64,000 nucleotides of DNA, taken from NCBI GenBank assembly GCA_021234155.1, contig JAJEKV010000058.1, forward strand, positions 1,605,060 through 1,669,059. The letters run 5' to 3'. The notes below the pieces were generated by a model. It had not been told where the DNA came from and did not search any database. It was given only the letters and a program-made list of their open reading frames with translations. The translations under genes were made by a program, and so were the position numbers. Below, piece by piece: positions 9,801 through 20,400 of this stretch (position 1 is the stretch's first letter; every line of letters starts with the position of its first letter). This DNA is from Isoetes taiwanensis (Eukaryota; Streptophyta; Lycopodiopsida; Isoetales; Isoetaceae).

Positions 9801-10740
9801 TCTGCCAGGGCCGCAGAGTACTTCTTGTTCTTCCATTCTAACCATCGTTGTGTAGGGTGATGCCCCCTAGCACTTCTTCTTACTTCATCATGAGCTGGCT
9901 TGTGGATCAAAACATGGACACTTCGAGCGTCATGTTCCTGTTCACTTGGAGCACTTGTTTCACTTGGAGCACTTGAAGCACTTGGTGCTGATTGCTGCTG
10001 CCCTTTTGCTTTTTCCCCACTATGACTGTTCTGTGTTTCATCATGAATTTCTAACCACAGATTGGTATGTTCTTGATGCAAATTACTGTTCTCAATTTCC
10101 TGTGACAATCTTTGAGCTGCCCCAAACTCATCAAACCTTACATTACTGCTCCGAATGATCTTTCTTGTCTCTAGATCCATCAACATGTATCCCTTTTACC
10201 CTCCCCGCAGATCCAACAAAGATACACTTCCTAGATTTATCTCGCCATCTTATCCTTCTCTTTTCTTTTGGAACAAAAGTAAAGCTGAGACCCAAATACC
10301 TTCAAATGTGCTAGATCCGTTTTAACACCGCCCGGACTTCCTCCTGTTTTTCCCGTAATCGCTACATTGGGTGCTCTTGGTTTGAAGATAGCATGCAGTA
10401 AGTATGGCTTCAGCCCAAAAAAATCGACACCTTGGCCCATTTCATCATACTTAGTGCGATTCCTTCAACGCTTTGATCTTTCGCCTCCGCCACCCCATTC
10501 TCCCATGATGCTCATAAGGATTAGACAAATGCCTTCTAATTCCGCCCCGCCGTAAGCATTTAGTGAACTCTCCGACATAAATGCTATCCCATTGTCATCA
10601 TGGATGGCTTCAATCGGATGTCCAAATCCTCCCTTTTCAACTTGTTTCATCCAAATCTTGAATGTGGCCAAAGACGCCACTTTTCTTGTGAATAATAAAT
10701 ACAAAGCTTTTCCTTGAGAAAACGCCCACAATCACAAGGA
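9800..10740 (-). pseudogene. Copia integrase C-terminal and core region, degenerate
   Basis: The minus strand reads FTRKVASLATFKIWMKQVEK and HPIEAIHDDNGIAFMS, equivalent to the integrase core segment preceding R-x-DNG-x-EF, followed by AHLKVFGSQLYF and RKIIRSSNVRFDE, the conserved C-terminal copia landmarks. The expected block around NGVAERxNR is largely lost near 10,465-10,560. The stretch toward reverse transcriptase is a polar linker rich in Ser, Glu and His (about 9,850-10,060). Confidence 0.85.
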
Positions 10741-10838
10741 AGTATTGACCATTCCCAAACGAACTGATTGGCATTTTTCCACTCAAATTTGTGTGCACCA
10801 ACCCAAGTAAGAATTTTGTGGCTCTCGCATCTTTCCTC

Positions 10839-11420
10839 TTAGTCTTCTTTTTGAGTATGTTTACTCATAATGCAACCTTCACACATACCAAGATTGCCAA
10901 AGACAATCACACTCCATACCGCGGACCATGTTTCCATGTTGTAGCTTCGTGATTCGCTTCCGATTGATGTGGCCAAGTCTGCGATGCCAAAGATGCAAGT
11001 CTCCATCGGGTCCTCCAGCTGAAAAAGCGTACGATCCCTTGCATGATCCATGTTGCTGGAATTCAACTAGTTTGTATAAGAAGCCCACTCTCACACCTTT
11101 CCCCACAACTCGCTTAGAGTCATTAATCAAGAGCATCTCATTTTTCTGGAGACATGCTGTAATTCCCACATCCGCCAATCGGGCCAGAGAAATCAGATTT
11201 CGTGCAAGCCCCGGTACATACAGTACCTGTGTTATGTTTCTTAACTTATCCGCGAACTGAAAAGTTACAGTGCCTGTTCCTGCAATCTTCAGACCTGAGG
11301 CTATCCCACTCACACTGCGCTCCTGATCTTCTGCATTAAAATTATGTGGCCTCTCCCTATTGTTTGTCATTACATGGGTAGCAACTGAATCCAAGATCCA
11401 GACCTTTTCTTCAATTCCCG
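10839..11420 (-). pseudogene. Copia protease and GAG-pre-integrase domain, inactive
   Basis: The protease active site reads MDSVATHVMTNN where copia has LDSGA(S/T)xHM, so the glycine of the DSG triad is replaced by valine. Downstream, TQVLYVPGLARNLISLARLA is the expected protease/spacer landmark and LHLWHRRLGHINRKRI is the GAG-pre-integrase motif. The zinc-binding histidine region of integrase is broken after GMECD. The altered catalytic triad argues the copy could not process its own polyprotein. Confidence 0.9.
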
Positions 11421-12498
11421 ATCATCGCCAAAGCTTACGCCCGGATGCTTCAACTTCAGCCACCAACCCTTGTGGCATATTGCATGTTTCACCATCATCC
11501 ATGCTTGCTTCCTCATCACTATCTGATGTACTGTCTTCCCATCTTGTTTCAAGAAACCTCCTGTATTCTTGGGCAGAATTTCCCATTCCTTTGGGTTCAA
11601 AAAAGGCTACGTTTGCCTCAGCTTCACTGTCTACCTCCTTTTCAGATGGGCTGTCACTTTCGTCTGCGATATGAGCACTTCACGCACTTGAAGCACTCCC
11701 ATTGCTCCACTTTTTCTTGGAAGAGTACGGTCTTGTTTTCACCTCTTTCTCCTTTTTTTTTTCTTTTCCCCATCTTTCTTGGAATTGCGGTTCCTTGAAA
11801 TGTGACCTTTCTTCCCACACGCCCAAAGACTCAAAATCTTTCTTTGTAGACCGACTTTGGCTACAAATGTCGCCTCCTCCTCTTCTTTTTTTCTTCGAAC
11901 CGTGAGGCCTGCAACACTGCACTAGTCACAGCTTCACTTCTCAATGTACCACTTTGGCATCCCATGGCTTGTTTAATTGAAACATAAGAATTTGGCGGAT
12001 AAAAAATGGCCATAGCCAGATCTTCATCACTGATGTTATGCTTCAAGGCTCCTAACTGATCCGCCAAGCTCTCCTTGTTACTGATGTGGTCCACCGGATC
12101 ATCTCCATCTGCCATTTTTGCATTGAAAAACTTCTGCCATAAGAACCATTTTTGAGAGGTATTGTGAGTCTCAAATGTCTTCTTGAGACATTCCCAGCCC
12201 TCCTTAGCAGTTTCTTTGAGCCTCACCAGCGGAATCTGCCCATCCCGCAATTCAAACATCATGGACGTTTTTGCACGATTATCTTTCTTCTTCCATGCAG
12301 CGAAAAATGCCCTTTTTCTTCAACAACTTCTCCATTTTCGTCATTCACCTCTGGTGCTTGGGGTCTTGGTTCATCCCCACTCACCACATTCCAAACGTCT
12401 CTTTCTTCCAAGACTGCTTGCATCTTCCAAAACCATACAGTGGCATTGGATCGATCCAGTTTCTCAAGATTCTTGAGATCCATTTGAAGCTTGGCCAT
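11420..12498 (-). pseudogene. Copia gag, frameshifted
   Basis: Probable start at the ATG at 12,498 (MAKLQMDLKNLEKLDRSN), followed by WFWKMQAVLEERDVW, then after a frame change near 12,262 by AKEGWECLKKTFE, VDHISNKESLADQLGAL and ISDEDLAMAIFYPPNSY. This is the UBN2-type copia gag pattern. The CCHC zinc knuckle near 11,800 is degraded: VWEERSHFKEPQ retains the spacing but not the cysteines. A basic KKKRRRR stretch precedes it. Confidence 0.88.
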
Positions 12499-12544
12499 CT
12501 CTAAAACTTCTCTCTTTCTACTTTGCACAACCTTCTCGTATCAA

Positions 12545-12557
12545 GGCTCTGATACCA
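12545..12557 (-). promoter_or_regulatory. Primer-binding site (initiator tRNA-Met)
   Basis: The minus strand reads TGGTATCAGAGCC directly after the 5' LTR end (TTTCA). This complements the 3' end of plant initiator tRNA-Met and is the standard copia primer site. Confidence 0.93.
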
Positions 12558-12752
12558 TGAAACAATTTGAGCGCCAACACAGAAGCAAGAATTTGCAAAG
12601 AACCAGATACCCATCTCGTGGGATTCTCTTCTATTTATAGAGATCCTAGAATGCAACAAGCCTAATCAAGGCTCCACTAATTCTGTTACAACGTTCATAT
12701 ACTAACTCTAAAAGTTCTCATTATAACCAGACATTCAGTTTCTGTTTTAACA
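12558..12752 (-). repeat. 5' LTR of the copia element
   Basis: 195 bp with TG...CA ends on the minus strand (TGTTAAAACAGAAAC... to ...TTGTTTCA), matching the 3' LTR. CTATTTATAGAGATC (minus GATCTCTATAAATAG) contains a TATA-box-like CTATAAATAG about 110 bp inside the LTR, a plausible promoter. Confidence 0.92.
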
Positions 12753-13452
12753 TGCAGCTCCTTTTTACTTCTTTCCTTCTTCTACACAGACATTCTTCAG
12801 CACCCTCTTTGATTTTTATTTTGAAAAGATGTTAATTCAATTAGCCTCTCTCCAAGGCTATCCATAAGGTTGTCTTTATCCACTAACTTTCTTTTAAAAA
12901 GGCATTTTGTAGCTGCATAGCCTTGTTTTCCAAGAATCAGCAAAGCTTTTAACCTAAGCTTCAGCCCTTCCCTGACATTTCTTGAATGGCAAAATGGTGT
13001 CTTATCTGTACATATTTTGCTACTAGGTATGGCTGTACGAAAACTATTTTGCCATGGCTGTATGTTTCTACAACCATTCCGCGTCCTGTAAATCAGATGA
13101 ACTGTAAATTAGAATGGAGGACAGCAGAAATCCTGCTATATTCACCAAATGCGCCCTGATGCTATGAGAAAAGGCCTAAATAGCTTTCAGATTAAAAAAC
13201 CAAATGCCGAATGCAATTTCCTAGCACAAAATGCATCCTACTAGTCCTGATGCTATGAATGGAGGTCTAAAGAGCTTTCGGGGTGAAAAACCAATGCAAT
13301 ATAGGATTAATGAAATATCCCACCGGAATGGATTTTGGAGAATTTGAGCACATATAAGAAAGAACATTGCTTTACCTTGTAATTGGATGATGGATTGGAG
13401 CCGAGAAGGTCTTCCCGCGAGGCTGCAGAGCACACCTCGCTTGAGGCAAAGC
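12753..13452. other. Intergenic spacer, no gene seen
   Basis: Apart from the 22-bp direct repeat flanking the copia element, nothing codes. Around 13,145-13,280 two similar 60-70 bp blocks (CTGATGCTATGA.... AGAGCTTTC/ATAGCTTTC) form a degenerate tandem pair. Confidence 0.4.
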
Positions 13453-13773
13453 CTTGGGCGCCTACCTTGACGGTCCCCTCTTTTTATATCTCAAACGTTA
13501 TGCCCTAAGTAGATCCAAAACAATTTGATGATACACTATGGAGAATAGAATTGCACATTCAATTTGATGATACACTATGGAGAATAGAATTTCACATTCA
13601 ATTTGATGATGCACTTGTATTGTTTATAGTACCCTAAGTAGATCCATCGCATTGGTATAAGCATTCATTGTGCTACAATTTGATGGTCCAATCATGCTAC
13701 AAGCATATTGTTGATGCATTCCAACAAAGGAAAATATAGATTCAGTCCACATGTTCTGGCATTTAGATCCTTA
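13453..13773. repeat. Dispersed repeat R4, copy 1
   Basis: Shares GCCTACCTTGACGGTCCCC, CCCTAAGTAGATCC, CTACAATTTGATG and CAAGCATATTGTTGATGCAT with 15,291-15,667 in the same order. An internal 45-bp tandem duplication (CAATTTGATGATACACTATG) sits at 13,525-13,600. No coding potential. Confidence 0.7.
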
Positions 13774-15290
13774 GTTAAGCTATTTATTTGTAACCATGGA
13801 ACATTTGGATGTATGTGTAATACAAGATTGAGTTTGGTCAAGAGAGCCATAAAAAGACTAAGGGGAAACTTCTAAGACATGGTGGCATTGCTGGGTTACA
13901 TATATGTCTAAGGTGTAAATGGAATTATTAACAAGAGAATGTAAGTTACCATAGGTAGTAGATTCAATAGAAATATAGTATGTGAACCTTATGGGGGGGA
14001 ATGTGCTTTGGATGGTAAGCATTCTATAGGCTCAATGAAGTTCATGTGTTGAAATTATCATTGTGACACAAGGCTTGAGACTTCCTCAACATGTTTGGAT
14101 TGGTATCATGGTCCTCATCACTAATATAAGCTACGTCAACATGGGTAATTTGTATGGACAACATCGGCAAGGTATGATCTAGGCACCTATGTATAGAAAA
14201 TATCGAACGAACTTCAATGTCTTGGTCTTTGCATTGTCCCATTGTTCTCTTGGTATTTGATGTCTATTGGATCCTCCGGGGTCGAGCTTCCAGGTTCGGT
14301 GGCCTGGGTTGCTCTGACATGATCATGTTCATCTGTGATTCTCTATGGTATCCTTGTACTCTGTGACACCGGACGTAGTTCTCTTGAGGAGGATGCTACG
14401 GCAACCAGTGATGACTTTATCATCCTCTAGCTGCTTCTAAACTATAGAAATGGTGGCGATTGTTTCCTATTTTTCCAACATTTTTATAGAAACGAATTTA
14501 GTAGAATTGGATGTTTTACCATAAAATTGAGTTTTTACTGTAAAATGTCCATTAATTTGGCGAATTTACTATAATTGTGATGCAATATTATCAAATTTTG
14601 GCGATTTTACGAAGTTCTTTAGCGTACGCATCCTAGTAAACCATCGAATCCAGATTTTAAAAAATGGTAAAATATAGCAACTTTACAAAGTTTCACACCT
14701 TAAAGTCACCACTGACGGCAACTCTTGGAACCCATAGTAAGAGGTCCTCCAGCACCAAATATGGGCTGTGGAAGGGTATGCACATACGAAGTTCACCCCA
14801 CCGCTCCTGCTATAGGGCTTGGAATATAAGCTGGTTGAGCATTTCTCTGCTAACAGGGCCTGCATGTAGGTTGGCTAAGCTAATTTGTGTTATTCTATCT
14901 ACAAACTAATGCCATGTGCATTTTTATGCGCGGCAACTAACAATCTAACTTAATCATGTTAGAAAATTATTATACACAATAATTACCATCTGTTGCAAAT
15001 CCTTAACTATGTTACATCTCATCAGGCACCGTCAAATGTTCCGCCTCAAGGAATTCCTCTTGTGCATGACAATCCCATAGTCATGTATGCTGCCATTATT
15101 TAAGAAATCAAAGACTCTACAGATATCACAACCAAGGATTGATGATGTGGTAGTCCCAGTTGCATGCCAAAGGTCACTAAAATTAGAGTGTATGTCCCTA
15201 GACTAGGTTGTGTCTTTTGACGTTATGTATGTACTTAAGGCCATATCCCAGGATGCTTGGGATAAATCAATATACAAATTATTTTCTTTA
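13774..15290. other. Spacer, no supported gene
   Basis: Contains short open frames on both strands without recognisable motifs. A segment near 14,060-14,130 (GACTTCCTCAACATGTTTGG...) is weakly repeated around 18,525-18,650, so some of this is old repeat DNA. Confidence 0.35.
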
Positions 15291-15667
15291 GCCCTGGGAG
15301 CCTACCTTGACGGTCCCCTAACGTTATACCCTAAGTAGATCCATACATCACAAGAAATCTCGTTATACCCTAAGTAGATCCATATATAAAACAAAATCTC
15401 GAGAACGTTATTACTTGATGATACACTAGGATCATTGATCGTACCCTAAGTAGGTCTAAAGATCATTGGTATAATCCAAAGATCATCGGTATAACCCTAC
15501 ATGACAAAATTGTTTATAGATCACACAGTCCGGATAATAGAATTGCATATACAATTTGATGTTGTGCTAGCTTCATTATGCTACAATTTGATGCTACAAG
15601 CATATTGTTGATGCATGCCAACAAAGGAAATATAGATTCATTTAACATGTTCTGGCATCCATGTCCT
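15291..15667. repeat. Dispersed repeat R4, copy 2
   Basis: Counterpart of 13,453-13,773 in direct orientation, with extra tandem CCCTAAGTAGATCCATA units near 15,340-15,380 and GATCATTGGTAT units near 15,460-15,500. Confidence 0.7.
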
Positions 15668-16012
15668 TTTTTCTATCATGATAAGAGTCGTTGATCAGGA
15701 GTCCAAGAGGCCCTCGATAATATAAAGCCCTATAGAGCTGCTCAATCATTTTGTGAGGAGCAATAGAACCTAGAGCTGCTCAATCATTTTTGAGAAGCAA
15801 TACGATAGTTAAGTAGTTGAAACCTAGCAGGAGCAGATAAGAAAAGGTAGTAAACTTTAAAAATTTTCAGCAATGGAGTTTTGTCCTTACCTATTATATG
15901 TCTGCCAAGCTCCTCTAGTCCCCTCGTATTGTAGGAGGACGAATTTGGTTGTGTTGTTCCAATCAGTGGCTCGTAAAATTGTTGTGGATGTATATGATGA
16001 ATATATATATGA

Positions 16013-16225
16013 TCATACCCAAGTCAAAATTCTCCCAATTGGCGTTGTATCAAATACAGACATAGGTGCACTAAATAATGAAGTTATTAAACTCGTGAAA
16101 AGAGCCTTTGATGCCTTAAGATCGAGATAAATGTAAGACATGCTACAAACATGCATAATCGCTGCACTAAGTAATGAAATTGCTGCATAAACTCCTCCTG
16201 ACAGACTGGCTTTTACAATAGAGAC
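16013..16225 (-). pseudogene. ABCC-type ABC transporter exon fragment
   Basis: The minus strand reads VYAAISLLSAAIMHVCSMSY, then LKASKALFTSLITSLFSAPM and SVFDTTPIGRILTW, ending in GGTATGAT, a splice-donor-like junction. This is the second transmembrane domain of plant ABCC (MRP) transporters, where LKASKAxF...APMxFFDSTPxGRILTR is highly conserved, closest from memory to the ABCC10/ABCC8 group. Upstream the reading runs into repeat R2 at about 16,224, so the exon is truncated there. No neighbouring ABCC exons are seen. The family call is secure; it is a stranded fragment. Confidence 0.8.
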
Positions 16226-16366
16226 TTGTGTGGCTAGCCAGTCACTAGCCAGGCAAAAAACACAGCTTATACCCCTGCACATTAAGACTATCAGGACCCT
16301 AAGACAGTTCACGTGATAATCTCTACACATTTAAGCCTGTCAGGACTTTAAGACCGTCCAAGTGAT
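16224..16366. repeat. Dispersed repeat R2, copy 2
   Basis: Matches 653-813 with several small differences, including the missing AACTGCCCTG block. It directly abuts the ABCC fragment. Confidence 0.75.
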
Positions 16367-16744
16367 AATCCCACAGATCAATCATATGACTTTTTAGCGT
16401 TGTTTATTCCAGACTATCAGCAACACATACCCTTTTTTCGTTTTTATTTAAATTGCTTTTAAGCAATTTTTGACTCTTTGCCAAGATCTCAACCATTCAA
16501 TTCAACCCTAAGACTAGGAGTACTTCAAACTAGTTAGAAAAGAATTTCATGCTTAAAAAGGAATTTTAAGCTTATGCACTATATTAATCCCATCGATCTG
16601 AGCCATCGGATCGAGATTCTAGAGGGGGCGAGCATGCATGTCTCGCATGCATGCATTGCATGCTTTCTCTGGTTGGGAGATCGCTATTTTACACGAGGTT
16701 TTTCATCGACGTCTAATCGGCTTCCTCGTCTCTCTTAGCAGTAC

Positions 16745-17221
16745 CTTATTCTCTTCGCTGATAACGGAGGCACTGGGGCTCACCTCCTAAACCAGATCGT
16801 CAGGCAGCTGATCTATCCTGACGATGTGGACCTCCTAGCACACATTCAGGCAGGCATGTAATGCCATCTCGATGACCTGGACATATTTTGCCAGGAGACT
16901 GACATACATGTCAACTTAGCCAAAACCAATGTGGTTCTCGTATCGTCCGCACGCCAGCCACAGCCTTCAATCCTCACTTATCGTGGCCAACATGTCGAAG
17001 TGGTGCCCGCTTACAAATATTTGGGGGTGGAATTCCCATCGGCCATGAACTGGGACAATTCCATCCGGTTGCAAGTCGCAGCAGGTTGGAAGGCACTCTA
17101 TGCAATGGAGAACAATAGTCACAAGGCAGAGCTGTATGATTGGACCCACCAATCGCACCTGCTCAAGGTGCTAGTAGAACCTGTGCTTTTTGTATGGGTT
17201 GTAACAGACCTGTGCACTTGA
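16745..17221 (+). pseudogene. LINE reverse transcriptase palm/thumb fragment
   Basis: Reads GGTGAHLLNQIVRQLIYPDD, VDLLAHIQAGM, a stop at 16,859, then LDDLDIFCQETDIHVNLAKT, AYKYLGVEF and WKALYAMENNSHKAELYDW. This is a non-LTR reverse transcriptase from the (Y)ADD box through the LAKTxxV and YLGxxF motifs. The catalytic box is changed from ADD to PDD, and the copy has a stop and ends near VLFVWVV. The fingers region of what looks like the same family occurs at 45,640-45,905. Confidence 0.88.
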
Positions 17222-18970
17222 TGGGCCAGTATATGTATTTATGTACGTATGTACACATGTATAACATGTAAAGCATCATATCTCAGCAACCCGAGATCCT
17301 TTTCAGGTGATTTTTCTTTTTCTGGCAAGATATTTAAGTAAGCCTTCTGGAATGGGTCTGATCAGGCCAAAACTCATCTGTATGCAAAAGTTATGACAGA
17401 AATAGTGATGTTGAGTTAGAATTGACTGCACTATGTATGTTCTTCTGCAGTTTGATTCTTGGAGTTAGAAGACGATCTTTGGAGGCGCAATCAATTGCAA
17501 GGGGTCCAGAGGTATATGAATGAAGAAATTATTAGGTGGGGTTTTTCAATCGATGAATTGAGATGCTATGAGTTGCCATGATTATTCTGTACGTGATTTC
17601 TGCATGCGAATATTTATGAATTTGTTGGAGGCTCATAAGGCTACGGAAGATAAGTGAGTAGAAACATATCTAGAAGGACTTATTCAGGGGCAAGAAGATC
17701 TGAAAATGCTTGGGAAGTGCCAATGTGGGCTTGAATCAATAGATTTGGCATGTCTTGAATCTTCTTTGTTGGACATCTACAAGTTTAGAACTAACCGGTC
17801 ATGTTTCATTTTCTGCTGTTTATATGTATTTACTGTTCTCTGTTGCTTTGGTTTAGTATTTGTTGCTATTCTAAGGAGTTAATCAAGAAATAAACCTTTT
17901 GGATGGCGCTCAGTTGCTTTGTATGTGGATGGAACCAGTGAAGACTGCCACAGATTGCTCAGAATAGTCACAAGAATAGTAACAGTAAGGAAATTTATTA
18001 CTTTGAATGATTGTAATCTAATTGATTTAATTGAACTTTAAAATGGTAAAGAACATGACAGATTGACCTATGAGATGGCTCTTAAGTAGATCGTCCTTGA
18101 TAGAAGTAAAGGAGAATATGAGCATCTGGGTAGCTAATCGGTGAGTTGAGCATGAAGCTCAAGAATTGTGCCATCTGTGTTGTTTTGACTCCTAAAGGTG
18201 GAGCTATGATTCAGGATAATGTGGCAAGGATTACATGCAGTTGCTTACATTGATTCTTAAGTGAAAGTGCTGGGTTTTGAGATTTTCCATTAGTTATGGA
18301 AAGTAGGCTTATAATAAAATGTATTAAAACCATAGCTCGTGATTGAATTATAGCTATTGAGATGGAACTTTGAAGGTAAGGCATGATGTGGGATTGAATA
18401 GTTTGGGAAGAGAAGTCATAGGAAGCTTATGGGGGCTTTTGAGTATGGCTATGGCATGGAGCAGTGTTGGCGTAACCGATGAAGTACATAGGTGTTGGAT
18501 TCACATCAATATGACAACCATGCTTGTGACTTCCTCGACATGTTTGTATTGTGATCATAGCACTCTTGATATGTTGGTAAGGTCATAGATCTGCTGCCAA
18601 AAGGGCAGGGTTCAGCATATGGTTGGATTGCTATCAAGGTCTTCATCGTGGAGTTGCTACTTTAACATGGTTTAGGAAGCATCTAGCAGTTTATGCTTGA
18701 TAGGCAAACAAGTCCTAACATATTCATACGAACTAGTGGTTGCCAAGGCTCAATTGTAGATTCCTTGAATGCCAATAGCTCCTGCAATTTGTATCCTCTG
18801 CCATCATTGCTTTACAGCAACCAGGGAAAGAGCCAGTGTATATGCACCGGAAGCTTGCGCGGCAACAGGGGAATGTCGCCCTATTTTTGGATGGGGAATA
18901 TCGCCATGTTCTAGGACAGTACTAGTAGGATATTAATTCAAACCCAGACAAAATAAACCTAAAAACACAG
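17222..18970. other. Spacer, no gene recognised
   Basis: No intact frame or known motif. The phrase GCTTGGGAAGTG followed by CCAATGTGGG or TCGAATTGGGC occurs both near 17,708 and near 1,958, hinting at a weak shared repeat. Confidence 0.35.
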
Positions 18971-19006
18971 AATCTCTACTTTCTGACTATTACTCTTAGC
19001 TTTCAA

Positions 19007-19077
19007 AGAACCTCGGCCATCAAAATCTACAACAGGCCAGAGATCTGCTTGCTGTAGATTTTGATGGTTGAGGTTCT
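19007..19077. other. Strong hairpin, possible small-RNA precursor or mini foldback element
   Basis: The 31-base arm AGAACCTCGGCCATCAAAAT... at 19,007 pairs with its mirror ending ...TTTTGATGGTTGAGGTTCT at 19,077; the few mismatches are mostly G:U-compatible, with a loop of under 10 bases. Outer blocks AATCTCTAC (about 18,971) and GTAGAGATT (about 19,104) extend the palindrome, and GGATGGTAGAGATTTACCATCC is a further small hairpin. Either strand could be transcribed. Confidence 0.6.
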
Positions 19078-19112
19078 TATCGTCTATATGGATGGTAGAG
19101 ATTTACCATCCA

Positions 19113-19790
19113 AACAGAAGATTGTTATGAATATTTCAAAACCTCATATAGCGCCCCTAGTGTTTGCACTTCGGGCAAACCTAAAGGGATGATGAGCCTA
19201 CATTGGATAAACATGGCTCATTAATTTCATATTATATCTTAATCGTCCAATTTAGATAGTTATGAGTTCGTAGAATTATTTGGAACATGTATTTCCCAAG
19301 TTCATGCAAAAAAAGAGTACCGATCAGCAAAAAAAAAAGCGAAGAAAGTAAATTATCAATAAGAAAGGAAGACTAAAGATTTCGCCTGCGCCTTGGCGGA
19401 TAAATAGTTTAACGTCCACTAGATAGTGTCCACTGAGACCAAGTGAGGCCACAAAGGTTCATGGAATGATACAATGAATAGGGGCATAAAGTCCGAACCC
19501 AATAAAAGGACTATAGAAACTAGGGAACACAAAAATCAAAATTAAAATAGAAAGTTACAAAAATAGTACCATGTAGAACCTAATTCTTTGGTAGTTTTAG
19601 GACAAGATATATGTCTGTCACTTGCCATCCATCCATCCTGTGAAAATTCCGACGTCGTCCATGGTAAATTATTTTGTTGAATGTATAAGCTAGTAATATA
19701 CAAGCAAACAATTGGGAACCTAAATCTGCCGAAGTTCTAAAGAATGTATCTGTTACATGTCAAGCACCCTGTTAACGTAGAAAATCATGG
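19113..19790. other. Spacer, no gene seen
   Basis: AT-rich sequence without supported coding regions or terminal repeats. Confidence 0.35.
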
Positions 19791-20095
19791 TATGGAACAC
19801 CACCTGTTCATCTTTATCAGAGACTTCTTTCTCTAGTTCAGTCACAACATCAACAACCAGTAACAGCTGCCGAGGCTCTGCTTCACCCTACAGATGTCAT
19901 GAATAAACACATAGTATGTAACCATCTATAAGAATGAAAAGTTAAGAAAATATTCAGACCTCTTTTCATCTCTATCTCGTCCTCTTTTCATCTCTGTCTC
20001 GTCGAATCTGTAGGTTTGTTAGCCTATTTACCTCTCTTTCAAGGTCCTCTCTCAAGAGGCAGGGACATGAGAAATTCGCATATGAGTATTTGAGA
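19791..20095 (-). pseudogene. Exon fragments of an unidentified coiled-coil gene, copy 2
   Basis: The same two exons as at 5,688-6,010. The minus strand gives LLREDLEREVNRLTNLQIRRD and, after an intron-like stretch, GEAEPRQLLLVVDVVTELEK continuing EVSDKDEQVVFHTMIFYVN. This copy extends further 3' than the first and lacks its 58-bp duplication, but has a duplicated CCTCTTTTCATCTCT block near 19,958-20,000. Gene identity unknown. Confidence 0.5.
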
Positions 20096-20400
20096 GCACC
20101 ATTACTTTCAAATCAAATGTTGTGGTGTGAATGCCCAATTTTCAAATCAAATGTTGTGGTGTGAATGCCCTATCTGCAATGCACACATTATCAACTTACC
20201 ACTCCTGTCATGAACAAGCACTAAAACAAGCAGTATAGTACACATAATCAACATAATAAATAACCACCTCATTCAAATGCTTGTTTGAAATGTGTACACA
20301 TAGTCAATATAATAAATAACCTCATTCAAATGCTTGTTTGAAATGTTGGGAGTTGTCATGTGCCAAAGTTTGAGCTTTGCCAATAATCGAGTCTACAACC
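20096..20400. repeat. Short tandem repeats flanking the first Mutator-type element
   Basis: Two tandem pairs: TCAAATCAAATGTTGTGGTG (about 20,110 and 20,146) and AATATAATAAATAACCTCAT with TTCAAATGCTTGTTTGAAAT (about 20,245-20,345). The second unit is the target of the adjacent transposon, and related sequence resumes after 23,848. Confidence 0.7.

Larger units (their letters stand above)
7943..12752 (-). mobile_element. Ty1/copia LTR retrotransposon, complete but inactivated
   Basis: A 4,810-bp element on the minus strand with both LTRs, a tRNA-Met primer site, a short purine tract and the copia order gag, protease, integrase, reverse transcriptase, RNase H. Every domain is present, but reading frames are broken in many places and catalytic or zinc-binding residues are lost in protease and gag. 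The two LTRs differ by several substitutions and by divergence near their outer ends, so the insertion is old. Immediately outside both LTRs lies an imperfect direct repeat of 19-22 bp ending TTTTTACTTCTTT (7,924-7,942 and 12,753-12,774), longer than the usual 5-bp copia target duplication. Confidence 0.95.

Noticed and set aside
14664-14909. Short open frames on both strands
   Set aside because: No motif, no splice context and no repeat of the sequence elsewhere in the window.
15873-16130. An 85-codon plus-strand frame
   Set aside because: Its 3' half is antisense to the ABCC exon, which has clear family motifs.
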